From an uncultured Bacilli bacterium (GTDB taxonomy: Bacteria; Bacillota_I; Bacilli_A; RF39; UBA660), in NCBI GenBank assembly GCA_934101495.1, contig CAKORG010000036.1:1-6382 (forward strand): a stretch of 6,382 bases of DNA, given 5' to 3'. Made by a program: the position numbers and the translations under genes. A model generated the notes under the pieces. The model did not search any database. It was given only the letters and a program-made list of their open reading frames with translations, and had not been told where the DNA came from. Below, one piece after another: positions 1 to 5,590 of this stretch. Position 1 is the first letter of the stretch. Each line of letters opens with the position of its first letter.

Positions 1-22
1 CTTGCCGGGTGGGGCTCTTTTT
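1..22 (+). terminator. 3' arm of a probable rho-independent terminator cut by the window edge
   Basis: The window opens with an unusually G+C-rich run (GCCGGGTGGGGC) followed by CTCTTTTT, in otherwise A+T-rich DNA. This is what the descending arm and U-tract of an intrinsic terminator look like. The matching ascending arm would lie just outside the window, so pairing cannot be seen. It would end a plus-strand gene located upstream. Confidence 0.35.
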
Positions 23-30
23 ATTCTATC

Positions 31-56
31 AAAAAACCACACCTTTTGGTGCGGTT
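31..56 (-). terminator. Rho-independent terminator reading on the minus strand
   Basis: Positions 35-43 pair with 48-56 around a 4-base loop. Read on the minus strand this gives nine pairs, one of them G-U (39/52), followed directly by six T's (36-31). On the plus strand the same position is an A-C mismatch and no T-run follows. The structure is therefore oriented to stop leftward transcription. No minus-strand gene lies to its right within the window, so what it terminates is unclear; it may insulate an upstream neighbour against antisense transcription. Confidence 0.5.
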
Positions 57-72
57 CAAATTTCAATTTAGG

Positions 73-105
73 AAGACTTAAAATCTTTTAGGTTTTAAGT
101 CTTTT
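73..105 (+). terminator. Perfect 11-bp hairpin with short T-tract, terminator-like
   Basis: Positions 73-83 (AAGACTTAAAA) are perfectly complementary to 93-103, with a 9-base loop, and TTTT occupies 102-105. The stem is A+T-rich, so it would be a modest terminator for upstream transcription. It ends immediately before the TATG of the promoter that serves the next gene, so terminator and promoter are superimposed. Confidence 0.45.
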
Positions 106-115
106 ATGATATAAT
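87..115 (+). promoter_or_regulatory. Extended -10 sigma-A-type promoter for the nuclease-like gene
   Basis: TATAAT at 110-115 is a perfect -10 and is preceded by TG at 107-108, an extended -10 element. The -35 position with 17-base spacing (87-92, TTTAGG) is a poor match, as expected when an extended -10 compensates. Transcription would begin near 121-123, giving a leader of only about 15 bases before the ATG at 138. Confidence 0.6.
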
Positions 116-137
116 TATATATAAATGAGGTGTTCTT

Positions 138-632
138 ATGGAAAAAATAACAGAAGAATATGTTGTTGATAGAGTTATAAATTTTATGGAAAACAAGGAA
201 AATGGTAATTGGCACCATGAGAAAACAGTTAAAACAGATTTACACAAACATGGGGTTGATATTAAATTAATTGGTGGTAAAAGAAATAGTGAATATTTTT
301 TTATTGAATGTAAAGGAAAATCTTATGCAAAATCTTCAGAGACAATTAATAAAGAGTGTTGGCTTAATGCTTTGGGTCAATTAATTACAAGAATGGATGT
401 AAAAAGATATTCTATTTCAAAGAAAGATGGAGTAATCTCAAGTATAAATCATGCTTATAAGTATGGTCTAGGTTTATATTGGAAGTCTGCTCAAGTTGCA
501 CTAAGAAGAATTCCAAAAAAAATTGCAGAAGTTTTATGTTTACATATATTTTCTATTAACGATAATGGTGAAGTTAAATATTTTACCCCAAGTATGTTTG
601 GAAAATATTATTTTGATGACAAATTTATTTAG
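138..632 (+). CDS. PD-(D/E)XK nuclease-like protein of unknown role
   Basis: A 164-residue soluble protein that I assign only at superfamily level. The core of a restriction-endonuclease-like fold is visible: an N-terminal helix (about residues 3-20), then HGVD with Asp41, a beta strand ending in the E-x-K motif IECKGK (Glu57, Lys59), and a following helix ALGQLITRM with Gln81. The spacing D41...E57-x-K59 fits a metal-dependent phosphodiesterase site. The C-terminal half (residues 110-164) has no motif I recognise. The ATG at 138 is supported by GAGGTG at 127-132, five bases upstream. The gene is monocistronic, has its own promoter, and is followed by a tRNA gene. No methyltransferase, helicase or other restriction partner lies in the window. 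It could be a solitary defence nuclease, a mobile-element remnant or a repair enzyme; the sequence does not decide. No membrane segment or signal peptide is seen. Confidence 0.7.
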   Translation: MEKITEEYVVDRVINFMENKENGNWHHEKTVKTDLHKHGVDIKLIGGKRNSEYFFIECKGKSYAKSSETINKECWLNALGQLITRMDVKRYSISKKDGVISSINHAYKYGLGLYWKSAQVALRRIPKKIAEVLCLHIFSINDNGEVKYFTPSMFGKYYFDDKFI

Positions 633-723
633 CAATGATGTTTAAGAAAAAACTTTTGGCTTTTACAGAAATTGTCAAAAAATTTACATGCTTTAGAAAA
701 TAGTTTTATTTTTGTTTTTAATA

Positions 724-732
724 TGTTATAAT
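724..732 (+). promoter_or_regulatory. Extended -10 promoter of the tRNA-Thr gene
   Basis: TGTTATAAT carries a perfect TATAAT (727-732) with TG one base upstream, placed 18 bases before the first tRNA base. No good -35 is seen; the 17-base-spaced hexamer at 704-709 is TTTTAT. The rest of the 633-723 spacer is A+T-rich and I see no convincing terminator for the preceding gene in it. Confidence 0.6.
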
Positions 733-750
733 TTAAATGGAACTAATTTT

Positions 751-824
751 GCTGGTATAGTTTAGTGGTAAAACAGCTCCTTGGTAAGGAGCAGCGGACA
801 GTTCAATTCTGTCTTCCAGCACCA
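751..824 (+). tRNA. trnT: tRNA-Thr, anticodon GGU
   Basis: A complete 74-base cloverleaf can be folded by hand. The acceptor arm is 751-757 with 814-820, the D stem GTTT/AAAC (760-763/771-774), and the anticodon stem GCTCC/GGAGC (776-780/788-792) around loop TTGGTAA. The T stem GACAG/CTGTC (797-801/809-813) encloses loop TTCAATT. The anticodon GGT at 783-785 reads threonine ACC/ACU codons. G1-C72 and C2-G71 agree with threonine identity. The discriminator is A821 and CCA is encoded at 822-824. The acceptor stem contains one T-T mismatch at pair 6-67. The gene stands alone, with its own promoter and terminator. Confidence 0.95.
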
Positions 825-834
825 CGCAAAAAAC

Positions 835-862
835 AAAAGCCTTATAAAACAAGGCTTTTTTT
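835..862 (+). terminator. Rho-independent terminator after tRNA-Thr
   Basis: AAAAGCCTT (835-843) pairs perfectly with AAGGCTTTT (851-859) around a 7-base loop, and T's run from 856 to 862. It lies ten bases after the tRNA CCA end. On the minus strand the arm is followed by TTTTGTTTTTTG, so it may work in both directions. Confidence 0.88.
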
Positions 863-925
863 ATGATTGTGAGTAAAAAAATTCAAAAGACTAAAAAAAT
901 GATTACTTATTTATATTTTATTATT

Positions 926-953
926 TTGTAAATTTATTATATTGTGATATAAT
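926..953 (+). promoter_or_regulatory. Promoter of the Nudix-glycosyltransferase operon
   Basis: TATAAT at 948-953 is preceded by TG (945-946), an extended -10. A fair -35, TTGTAA at 926-931, sits 16 bases upstream. The predicted start near 960 leaves a leader of about 20 bases carrying the GAGGGAG ribosome-binding site (967-973). The preceding A+T-rich spacer (863-925) shows no riboswitch-like structure. Confidence 0.68.
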
Positions 954-980
954 CATTTTAGTATTTGAGGGAGATATTTT

Positions 981-1586
981 ATGACAAGTAAAGAAATTTT
1001 AGAAAAAATTAAAAGTTTAACAAATCAAGAAAAAAGAAATATTTCATATGATGAGTTAATTGAAATAATTAATAAATTAACGCCAAATGAAATTATCGAA
1101 CTAAGTAATATTATTGGTTATCCAGTATTTACAAGATTATGCATGGGTGTTTTAAAGCATAAATTTGTTTTGTTACAAGATGGAGCTGCAGCAATTATTG
1201 TTAATGAAAATGGACAAATATTGCTTCAATCTAGGGCTGATAATGAACGATGGGGTTTACCTGGTGGATGTCAAGAACTAGGAGAAAGATTTGAAGATAC
1301 AGTTATTAGAGAAATAAAGGAAGAAACTAATCTTGATATAAAAGAAGAAAACTTAGAGCTAATTGCTATAGTTTCCGGTAATAGTAGAAGAAATGAATAT
1401 CCCAATGGTGATGTAGTTATTAATAATACAGCTCTATATTGTGTTAGAAATTATTCTGGTAATTTAAAATGGGATAGTGAATCAAAAAGCATGAAGTTTT
1501 TTGATTTGGATAATTTACCGACTAATCAAAATGACCCAGATTTAATAGAAATTTATAAAAAGTATTTAAATGGAAAAACTTTATAA
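981..1586 (+). CDS. Nudix hydrolase with N-terminal helical extension
   Basis: A 201-residue cytoplasmic enzyme expected to hydrolyse a nucleoside diphosphate linked to another moiety. The Nudix box starts at Gly96: G-x5-E102-x7-R110-E111-x2-E114-E115, with the metal-binding glutamates in place. It is preceded by the usual WGLPGG (91-96). The box glycine after EE-x is replaced by Asn117, a mild deviation. The Nudix fold occupies about residues 62-195, and the YPNGD segment (140-144) resembles Firmicutes Nudix proteins of unknown substrate. The first 60 residues are predicted helical and lie outside the catalytic domain; I do not recognise them. The ATG at 981 follows GAGGGAG by seven bases. 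It is first in an operon, 22 bases before the first glycosyltransferase, so a nucleotide-sugar substrate is possible, but that is inference from position only. Confidence 0.88.
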   Translation: MTSKEILEKIKSLTNQEKRNISYDELIEIINKLTPNEIIELSNIIGYPVFTRLCMGVLKHKFVLLQDGAAAIIVNENGQILLQSRADNERWGLPGGCQELGERFEDTVIREIKEETNLDIKEENLELIAIVSGNSRRNEYPNGDVVINNTALYCVRNYSGNLKWDSESKSMKFFDLDNLPTNQNDPDLIEIYKKYLNGKTL

Positions 1587-1593
1587 TTTAAAC

Positions 1594-1601
1594 GAGGTAG
1601 G
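1594..1601 (+). promoter_or_regulatory. Ribosome-binding site that fixes the first glycosyltransferase start
   Basis: GAGGTAGG lies 7 bases before the ATG at 1609. The longer in-frame alternative at 1570 starts inside the Nudix gene and has no Shine-Dalgarno sequence before it. The shorter start also gives an N-terminus (MKKMTIGLF) that matches the paralogue downstream. Confidence 0.8.
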
Positions 1602-1608
1602 TATTTAT

Positions 1609-2778
1609 ATGAAAAAAATGACAATAGGTTTATTTACGGATACATTTTATCCATTCGCAGATGGAGTTATAATGGTTGTTGATAATTATGCTAGAAGATT
1701 AGTAAAATATGCTGATGTAATTGTTTTTGCTCCTAAATATATAGGAGAGGAATTTGATGATAGTAGTCTACCTTATAAAGTGGTCAGATGTTATCCAATT
1801 GAATTATCAACTTTCGAGAACAAATTACCAATTATGGAATTAGATGAAATTTATAAAAGAGAAATTGAAAATTTTAAATTAGATTTAGTTCATATACATT
1901 CTCCATTTGCTTTAGGAAAAGCTGGAGTAGAATATGCGAAAAAACATAATATACCTTGTGTTGCAACAATGCACACACAATTTAAGCAAGAATTTTTAAA
2001 AGTAACTAATTCCTATGAAGAAGCAGAAAGATTAATTAATAAAATAATAGAAGTATTTGATAAATGCGATGAGTGTTTTGCAGTTAATAGTGAAGTAGCA
2101 AAAATATTTCATGAAGAATATGGGTACAAAAGATTACCAAAAGTTATGAATAATGCAACTGAAATGGTACCATTAAAAGATGATGCAAAAAATTATATTA
2201 ATGATAAATACGAAATTGCAAATGATTGTAAAGTGTTTTTATTTGTTGGAAGAATGACTATATTGAAAAATATACTTTTTATAGCTGAATCATTAGAAAA
2301 AATAAAAATAAAAAGACCAAATTTAAAGTTTAAAATGTTATATGTTGGTAGTGGTCCAGATGAAGATTTGTTAAAACAAAAAATAAAAGAATTAAAATTA
2401 GAAGAAAATGTTATATTTTTAGGTAAAGTAACTGATAGAAATTTACTTGCTTCATTATATAAAAGAGCAGATTTATTTTTATTCCCATCACTTTATGATG
2501 CTTCATCAATAGTTCAAATTGAAGCCGCATCGCAAAATACTCCTACTATATTTATAAAAGGTAGTGCAACTTCAGCAACAGTAACTGATAATGTTAATGG
2601 TTTATTATCTGATAATACGACTGATGCATATTCAGATAAGATAATAGAAGCGATTGAAAATAAAGAATTATACAATCAAATATCAGAAAATGCTTATAAT
2701 GACTTATATAAAACTTGGGACGACTATGTTAAAAATGTATATGATATGTATATTAAATTATTAAAATTAGATAGGTGA
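1609..2778 (+). CDS. GT-B glycosyltransferase, family 4 (glycolipid glucosyltransferase-like), copy 1
   Basis: A 389-residue retaining glycosyltransferase, probably using a nucleotide-sugar donor. The N-terminal Rossmann-like domain opens with TIGLFTDTFYPFADGV (5-20) and contains the HIH segment (95-97) followed by SPFALG. The C-terminal donor domain has VGRMTILKN (213-221; Arg215 and Lys220 would bind the donor phosphates), YVGSGPDE (245-252) and the E-x7-E-type motif in SLYDASSIVQIEAAS. There the first acid is Asp297 and the second Glu305. The layout resembles 1,2-diacylglycerol 3-glucosyltransferases such as that of Acholeplasma, so glycolipid or lipoteichoic-acid-anchor synthesis at the inner membrane face is plausible. 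The acceptor is not proven; a cell-wall or capsule sugar transferase is the alternative. No transmembrane segment is seen; peripheral membrane association would be typical. The next gene is a close paralogue whose start overlaps the ribosome-binding region at this gene's stop. Confidence 0.87.
   Translation: MKKMTIGLFTDTFYPFADGVIMVVDNYARRLVKYADVIVFAPKYIGEEFDDSSLPYKVVRCYPIELSTFENKLPIMELDEIYKREIENFKLDLVHIHSPFALGKAGVEYAKKHNIPCVATMHTQFKQEFLKVTNSYEEAERLINKIIEVFDKCDECFAVNSEVAKIFHEEYGYKRLPKVMNNATEMVPLKDDAKNYINDKYEIANDCKVFLFVGRMTILKNILFIAESLEKIKIKRPNLKFKMLYVGSGPDEDLLKQKIKELKLEENVIFLGKVTDRNLLASLYKRADLFLFPSLYDASSIVQIEAASQNTPTIFIKGSATSATVTDNVNGLLSDNTTDAYSDKIIEAIENKELYNQISENAYNDLYKTWDDYVKNVYDMYIKLLKLDR
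2773..2778 (+). promoter_or_regulatory. Ribosome-binding site overlapping the stop codon, selecting a TTG start
   Basis: AGGTGA contains the TGA stop of copy 1 and lies five bases before TTG at 2784. The in-frame GTG at 2775 is itself inside this AGGTGA and has no Shine-Dalgarno sequence of its own upstream. TTG also makes the two paralogues the same length and aligns their N-termini (MEKITIGLF and MKKMTIGLF). Stop and start this close suggest translational coupling. Confidence 0.7.
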
Positions 2779-2783
2779 TTAAT

Positions 2784-3953
2784 TTGGAAAAAATAACAAT
2801 AGGTTTATTTACTGATTCTTTTTATCCATTTACAGATGGCGTAGTAATGGTTGTCGATAATTATGCTAAAAGATTAGCAAAATATGCCAATGTAATAGTT
2901 TTTGCGCCAAAGTATACTTTAAATGAATTTGATGATGACACACTACCTTATAAAGTAGTTAGATGTTATTCACTTAAAGTTCCTTTTATAGATTATTCTA
3001 TACCTATTACGAAACTAGATAAGAAATTTCAAAAAGAACTTGATAAATATAAACTAGATATAGTACACATACATTCCCCTTTTACTTTAGGAAATGCAGG
3101 TATTAAATATGCTAAACACCACCATGTTCCAAGTGTTATAACTATACACTCTCAATTTAAACAAGATTTTTTAAGAGCGGTTAAATCAGAAAAATTAGCA
3201 ACTAGATTAAATGACAAAATAATAAAAGTGTTTAATAAGTGTGATGAGTGTTTTGCTGTCAATAGTGAAATAGCAAGAATATTTCATGATGAGTATGGTC
3301 TTAAAAAAATGCCAATAGTTATAAATAATGCAACTGAAATGATAACATTAAAAGATGATAAAAAAGCTATAAATTATATCAACAAAAAACATAATATTAA
3401 AAAGAATGAAAAAGTATTTTTATTTGTTGGTAGAATTAATTTGTTGAAAAATATTTTATTTATTGCTGATTCTATAAAAGCAGTAAAAGAAAAAGAACCA
3501 AAATTAAAATTTAAAATGTTATATGTTGGTTGTGGTCAAGATGAAGAAAAATTAGAAAAACATATAATTAAACTAGGATTAGAAGATGATGTTATTTTAT
3601 GTGGTAAAATAACGGATAGATATGAACTTGCATGTTATTATAAAAGGGCAGATTTATTTTTATTTCCGTCATTTTATGATACTTCATCAATAGTTCAAGT
3701 TGAAGCTGCATCACAAAATACTCCTACTGTATTTATAAAAGGAACGGTTACAGCTTCTACAATAACTGATAATGTTAATGGTTTTATTTCTGAAAATACT
3801 GTTGGAGCATATTCTGATAAAATAATTGAAGTTATAAAAAATAAGCATTTGTATGATAAAGTATCTAAAAATGCATATATTGATTTGTACAAAACTTGTG
3901 ATGATTGTGTTACTAAAGTATATAATAGATATCTAGAATTGATTAAAAAGTAA
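2784..3953 (+). CDS. GT-B glycosyltransferase, family 4, copy 2 (tandem paralogue)
   Basis: From the TTG start this protein is also 389 residues. By hand alignment it is about 63% identical to copy 1, with one two-residue gap. The same landmarks are present: TIGLFTDSFYPFTDGV near the N-terminus, HIHSPFTLG (95-103), VGRINLLKN (215-223), YVGCGQDE (247-254, where copy 1 has the more usual GP), and SFYDTSSIVQVEAAS with Asp299 and Glu307 as the D-x7-E pair. The donor domain is well conserved. The section between RCY and the HIH motif (about residues 62-90) is the most divergent, with about 8 of 30 identical. That section belongs to the N-terminal, acceptor- and membrane-facing domain, so the two copies may share a donor but act on different acceptors, for example in sequential glycosylation. 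It is the last gene of the operon and a terminator starts four bases after its stop. Confidence 0.85.
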   Translation: MEKITIGLFTDSFYPFTDGVVMVVDNYAKRLAKYANVIVFAPKYTLNEFDDDTLPYKVVRCYSLKVPFIDYSIPITKLDKKFQKELDKYKLDIVHIHSPFTLGNAGIKYAKHHHVPSVITIHSQFKQDFLRAVKSEKLATRLNDKIIKVFNKCDECFAVNSEIARIFHDEYGLKKMPIVINNATEMITLKDDKKAINYINKKHNIKKNEKVFLFVGRINLLKNILFIADSIKAVKEKEPKLKFKMLYVGCGQDEEKLEKHIIKLGLEDDVILCGKITDRYELACYYKRADLFLFPSFYDTSSIVQVEAASQNTPTVFIKGTVTASTITDNVNGFISENTVGAYSDKIIEVIKNKHLYDKVSKNAYIDLYKTCDDCVTKVYNRYLELIKK

Positions 3954-3956
3954 ATT

Positions 3957-3980
3957 AAGAGTTGCCGAAAACTCTTTTTT
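3957..3980 (+). terminator. Rho-independent terminator of the Nudix-glycosyltransferase operon
   Basis: AAGAGTT (3957-3963) pairs with AACTCTT (3970-3976) around the loop GCCGAA, and T's run from 3975 to 3980. It begins four bases after the TAA of copy 2. An in-frame TTG at 3962 could extend the next gene back through this hairpin, which argues against that longer start. Confidence 0.75.
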
Positions 3981-3990
3981 CATATATAAT
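3962..3990 (+). promoter_or_regulatory. Possible promoter of the ABC-F operon, overlapping the terminator
   Basis: A perfect TATAAT at 3985-3990 lies exactly 17 bases after TTGCCG (3962-3967; four of six consensus bases). That -35 candidate covers the end of the terminator's left arm and its loop. The predicted start, near 3997, would fall within the ribosome-binding site, leaving a leader of about ten bases. Read-through from the upstream operon is the alternative source of transcript. Confidence 0.42.
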
Positions 3991-3994
3991 TGTT

Positions 3995-4001
3995 AAAGGT
4001 G
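3995..4001 (+). promoter_or_regulatory. Ribosome-binding site that fixes the ABC-F start
   Basis: AAAGGTG lies five bases before the ATG at 4007. The resulting N-terminus, MLKVSNLSIRF, is the standard beginning of an ABC-F protein. The longer in-frame TTG start at 3962 would translate terminator and promoter DNA. Confidence 0.85.
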
Positions 4002-4006
4002 ATTTT

Positions 4007-5590
4007 ATGTTAAAAGTTAGTAATTTAAGTATAAGGTTTAATACTAAAACATTATTTGAAAATGTTAATTTGGAATTTAAAAGTGACAATTGTTATGGAA
4101 TAATAGGAGCAAACGGAGCAGGAAAATCAACATTTTTAAAAATAATTAGTGGAACTTTAGAACCTACTAAAGGTGAAGTTATAACTGGTAAGGGAGAGAG
4201 GATTTCTATTTTATCTCAAAACCACCATGAATTTGATTCTTATACAGTAATTGAAACTGTAATTATGGGTAATAGTAAATTATATAACATAATGAAAGAA
4301 AAAGATGCACTATATCTAAAAGAAGATTTTACTTTTGAAGATGGAATCAAAGTAGGAGAATTGGAAGAAGCATTTGCTAGTATGGGAGGATGGCAAGCAG
4401 AAAGTGATGCAGCTATTTTATTAAAAGGATTAGGTATTTCTAATGAATTACATAATACTTTGATGGGTGATTTAAAAGATGCTATTAAAGTAAAAGTATT
4501 ATTAGCTAAAGCATTGTTTGGTGAACCAGATATATTATTGTTAGATGAACCAACTAATGGATTAGATTTACAAAGTATTAGGTGGTTAGAAGAATTTTTA
4601 ATAAATTTTAAAAATATTGTTTTAGTAGTATCACATGATAGACATTTTTTAAATCAAGTATGCACCTGTATGGTTGATATTGATTATGGTAAAATTACGT
4701 TATTTGCTGGAAACTATGATTTTTGGTATCAATCAAGTCAATTGCTTCAAAAACAAATGAAAGAATCAAATAAGAAAAAAGAAGAAAAAATGAAAGAATT
4801 AGAAGATTTTATTAGAAGATTTAGTGCGAATGCTTCTAAATCAAAACAAGCAACTTCAAGAAAAAAAGCACTAGAAAAAATAGTTTTAGATAATTTAGTG
4901 CCATCAAACAGAAAATATCCATATATTAACTTTGATTTTGATAAAAATGTTTCTAAAAATGTAATAGTTTTAGAAAAAATATGTTATAAAGATATTTTAA
5001 AAGATTTTTCATTAACTATTTATCCTGGCGATAAAATAGCTTTAATAGGACCTAATGAAATAGCTAAAACAACACTTCTTAATATATTAGCAGGTAAATT
5101 AGAACCTGATAGTGGTAAAGTTACTGTTGGTAGTAATGTCATTATGAGTTATTACCCTAAAAACCATGAAGAATATTTTGATTCAAATCAAACTTTATTA
5201 GAGTGGTTAAGAAATTACAGTGAAAACAAAGATGAAACATTTGTAAGAGGTTTTTTAGGTAGAATGTTATTTTCTGGTGAAGATGCACTTAAAAATGTTA
5301 AAGTTTTATCAGGTGGAGAGAAAGTAAGAGCCATGTTTAGTAAATTAATGTTAAATAGAGGTAATGTTTTATTATTAGACGAACCAACTAATCATTTAGA
5401 CATTGAAGCGATAACTTCACTTAATGATGGATTAGAAAAATTTTTAGGTGTTTTGGTATTTTCAAGTTTCGATCAAGAATTAATTGAAACTGTAAGTAAT
5501 AGATTAATCGAAATAAAAAGTGATGGTACATATAAAGATAAAAGATTATCATATCAAGAATATATTGAAAAATTTGGATTAGGTGATTAA
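4007..5590 (+). CDS. ABC-F ATPase of the YkpA/YbiT type with one degenerate ATP site
   Basis: A 527-residue soluble protein with two ABC domains in tandem and no membrane segment, expected to bind the ribosomal E site and act on translation. Domain 1 has Walker A GANGAGKS (34-41), Q-loop Gln71, Walker B LLLDE (177-181) and H-loop His210. Its signature is unrecognisable (LKDAIK, 156-161). The linker (about 245-315) is charged and contains RFSANASKSKQATSRKK (271-287), characteristic of the YbiT/YkpA branch. Domain 2 keeps signature LSGGE (434-438) and Walker B LLLDEP, but Walker A reads GPNEIAKT (348-355), so Gly is replaced by Glu351 and Ala353. The Q-loop position is Lys385 and the H-loop position Phe488. 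Site I (domain 1 Walker motifs with domain 2 signature) is thus intact and site II is damaged at every contributor except Walker B. Length is normal for the family. The deacylase gene follows with no intervening base. Confidence 0.92.
   Translation: MLKVSNLSIRFNTKTLFENVNLEFKSDNCYGIIGANGAGKSTFLKIISGTLEPTKGEVITGKGERISILSQNHHEFDSYTVIETVIMGNSKLYNIMKEKDALYLKEDFTFEDGIKVGELEEAFASMGGWQAESDAAILLKGLGISNELHNTLMGDLKDAIKVKVLLAKALFGEPDILLLDEPTNGLDLQSIRWLEEFLINFKNIVLVVSHDRHFLNQVCTCMVDIDYGKITLFAGNYDFWYQSSQLLQKQMKESNKKKEEKMKELEDFIRRFSANASKSKQATSRKKALEKIVLDNLVPSNRKYPYINFDFDKNVSKNVIVLEKICYKDILKDFSLTIYPGDKIALIGPNEIAKTTLLNILAGKLEPDSGKVTVGSNVIMSYYPKNHEEYFDSNQTLLEWLRNYSENKDETFVRGFLGRMLFSGEDALKNVKVLSGGEKVRAMFSKLMLNRGNVLLLDEPTNHLDIEAITSLNDGLEKFLGVLVFSSFDQELIETVSNRLIEIKSDGTYKDKRLSYQEYIEKFGLGD

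Larger units (their letters stand above)
1609..3953 (+). repeat. Tandem gene duplication of the glycosyltransferase
   Basis: Two head-to-tail copies of a 1170-base gene, separated by five bases between stop and start. Stretches such as the one encoding KCDECFAVNSE (copy 1 residues 152-162) and the segment around SSIVQ-EAASQNTPT are nearly unchanged. The middle of the N-terminal domain has diverged strongly. The pattern indicates an old local duplication kept under selection, not a recent repeat. Confidence 0.8.

Noticed and set aside
633..723. Terminator for the nuclease-like gene
   Set aside because: Only weak A+T-only foldbacks (for example 697-702 with 707-712) are present, with no G+C in the stem; not supportable. 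TTTACA occurs twice (662-667 and 683-688) but as a short direct repeat of no evident meaning.
751..862. tRNA-Thr 3' end as an integration (att) site
   Set aside because: No repeat of the tRNA 3' end and no integrase gene can be seen in the window; the downstream sequence is just a terminator and an ordinary promoter.
1570..1608. Upstream in-frame ATG extending glycosyltransferase copy 1 by 13 residues
   Set aside because: No ribosome-binding site precedes it, it overlaps the Nudix gene, and the extension is absent from the paralogue; the ATG at 1609 has GAGGTAGG upstream.
3695..3892. Minus-strand open frame of 65 codons inside glycosyltransferase copy 2
   Set aside because: It lies wholly antisense to a well-supported gene over its conserved EAASQNTPT region, with no recognisable motif; a shadow frame.
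3962..4006. TTG start adding 15 residues to the ABC-F protein
   Set aside because: The extension would be encoded by a terminator hairpin and a TATAAT box, while ATG 4007 has a strong ribosome-binding site and the family's normal N-terminus.
4475..4486. Domain 1 signature loss taken alone as evidence of an inactive ABC-F
   Set aside because: YbiT/YkpA-type proteins commonly have a non-canonical domain 1 signature, so this element counts only together with the domain 2 changes.
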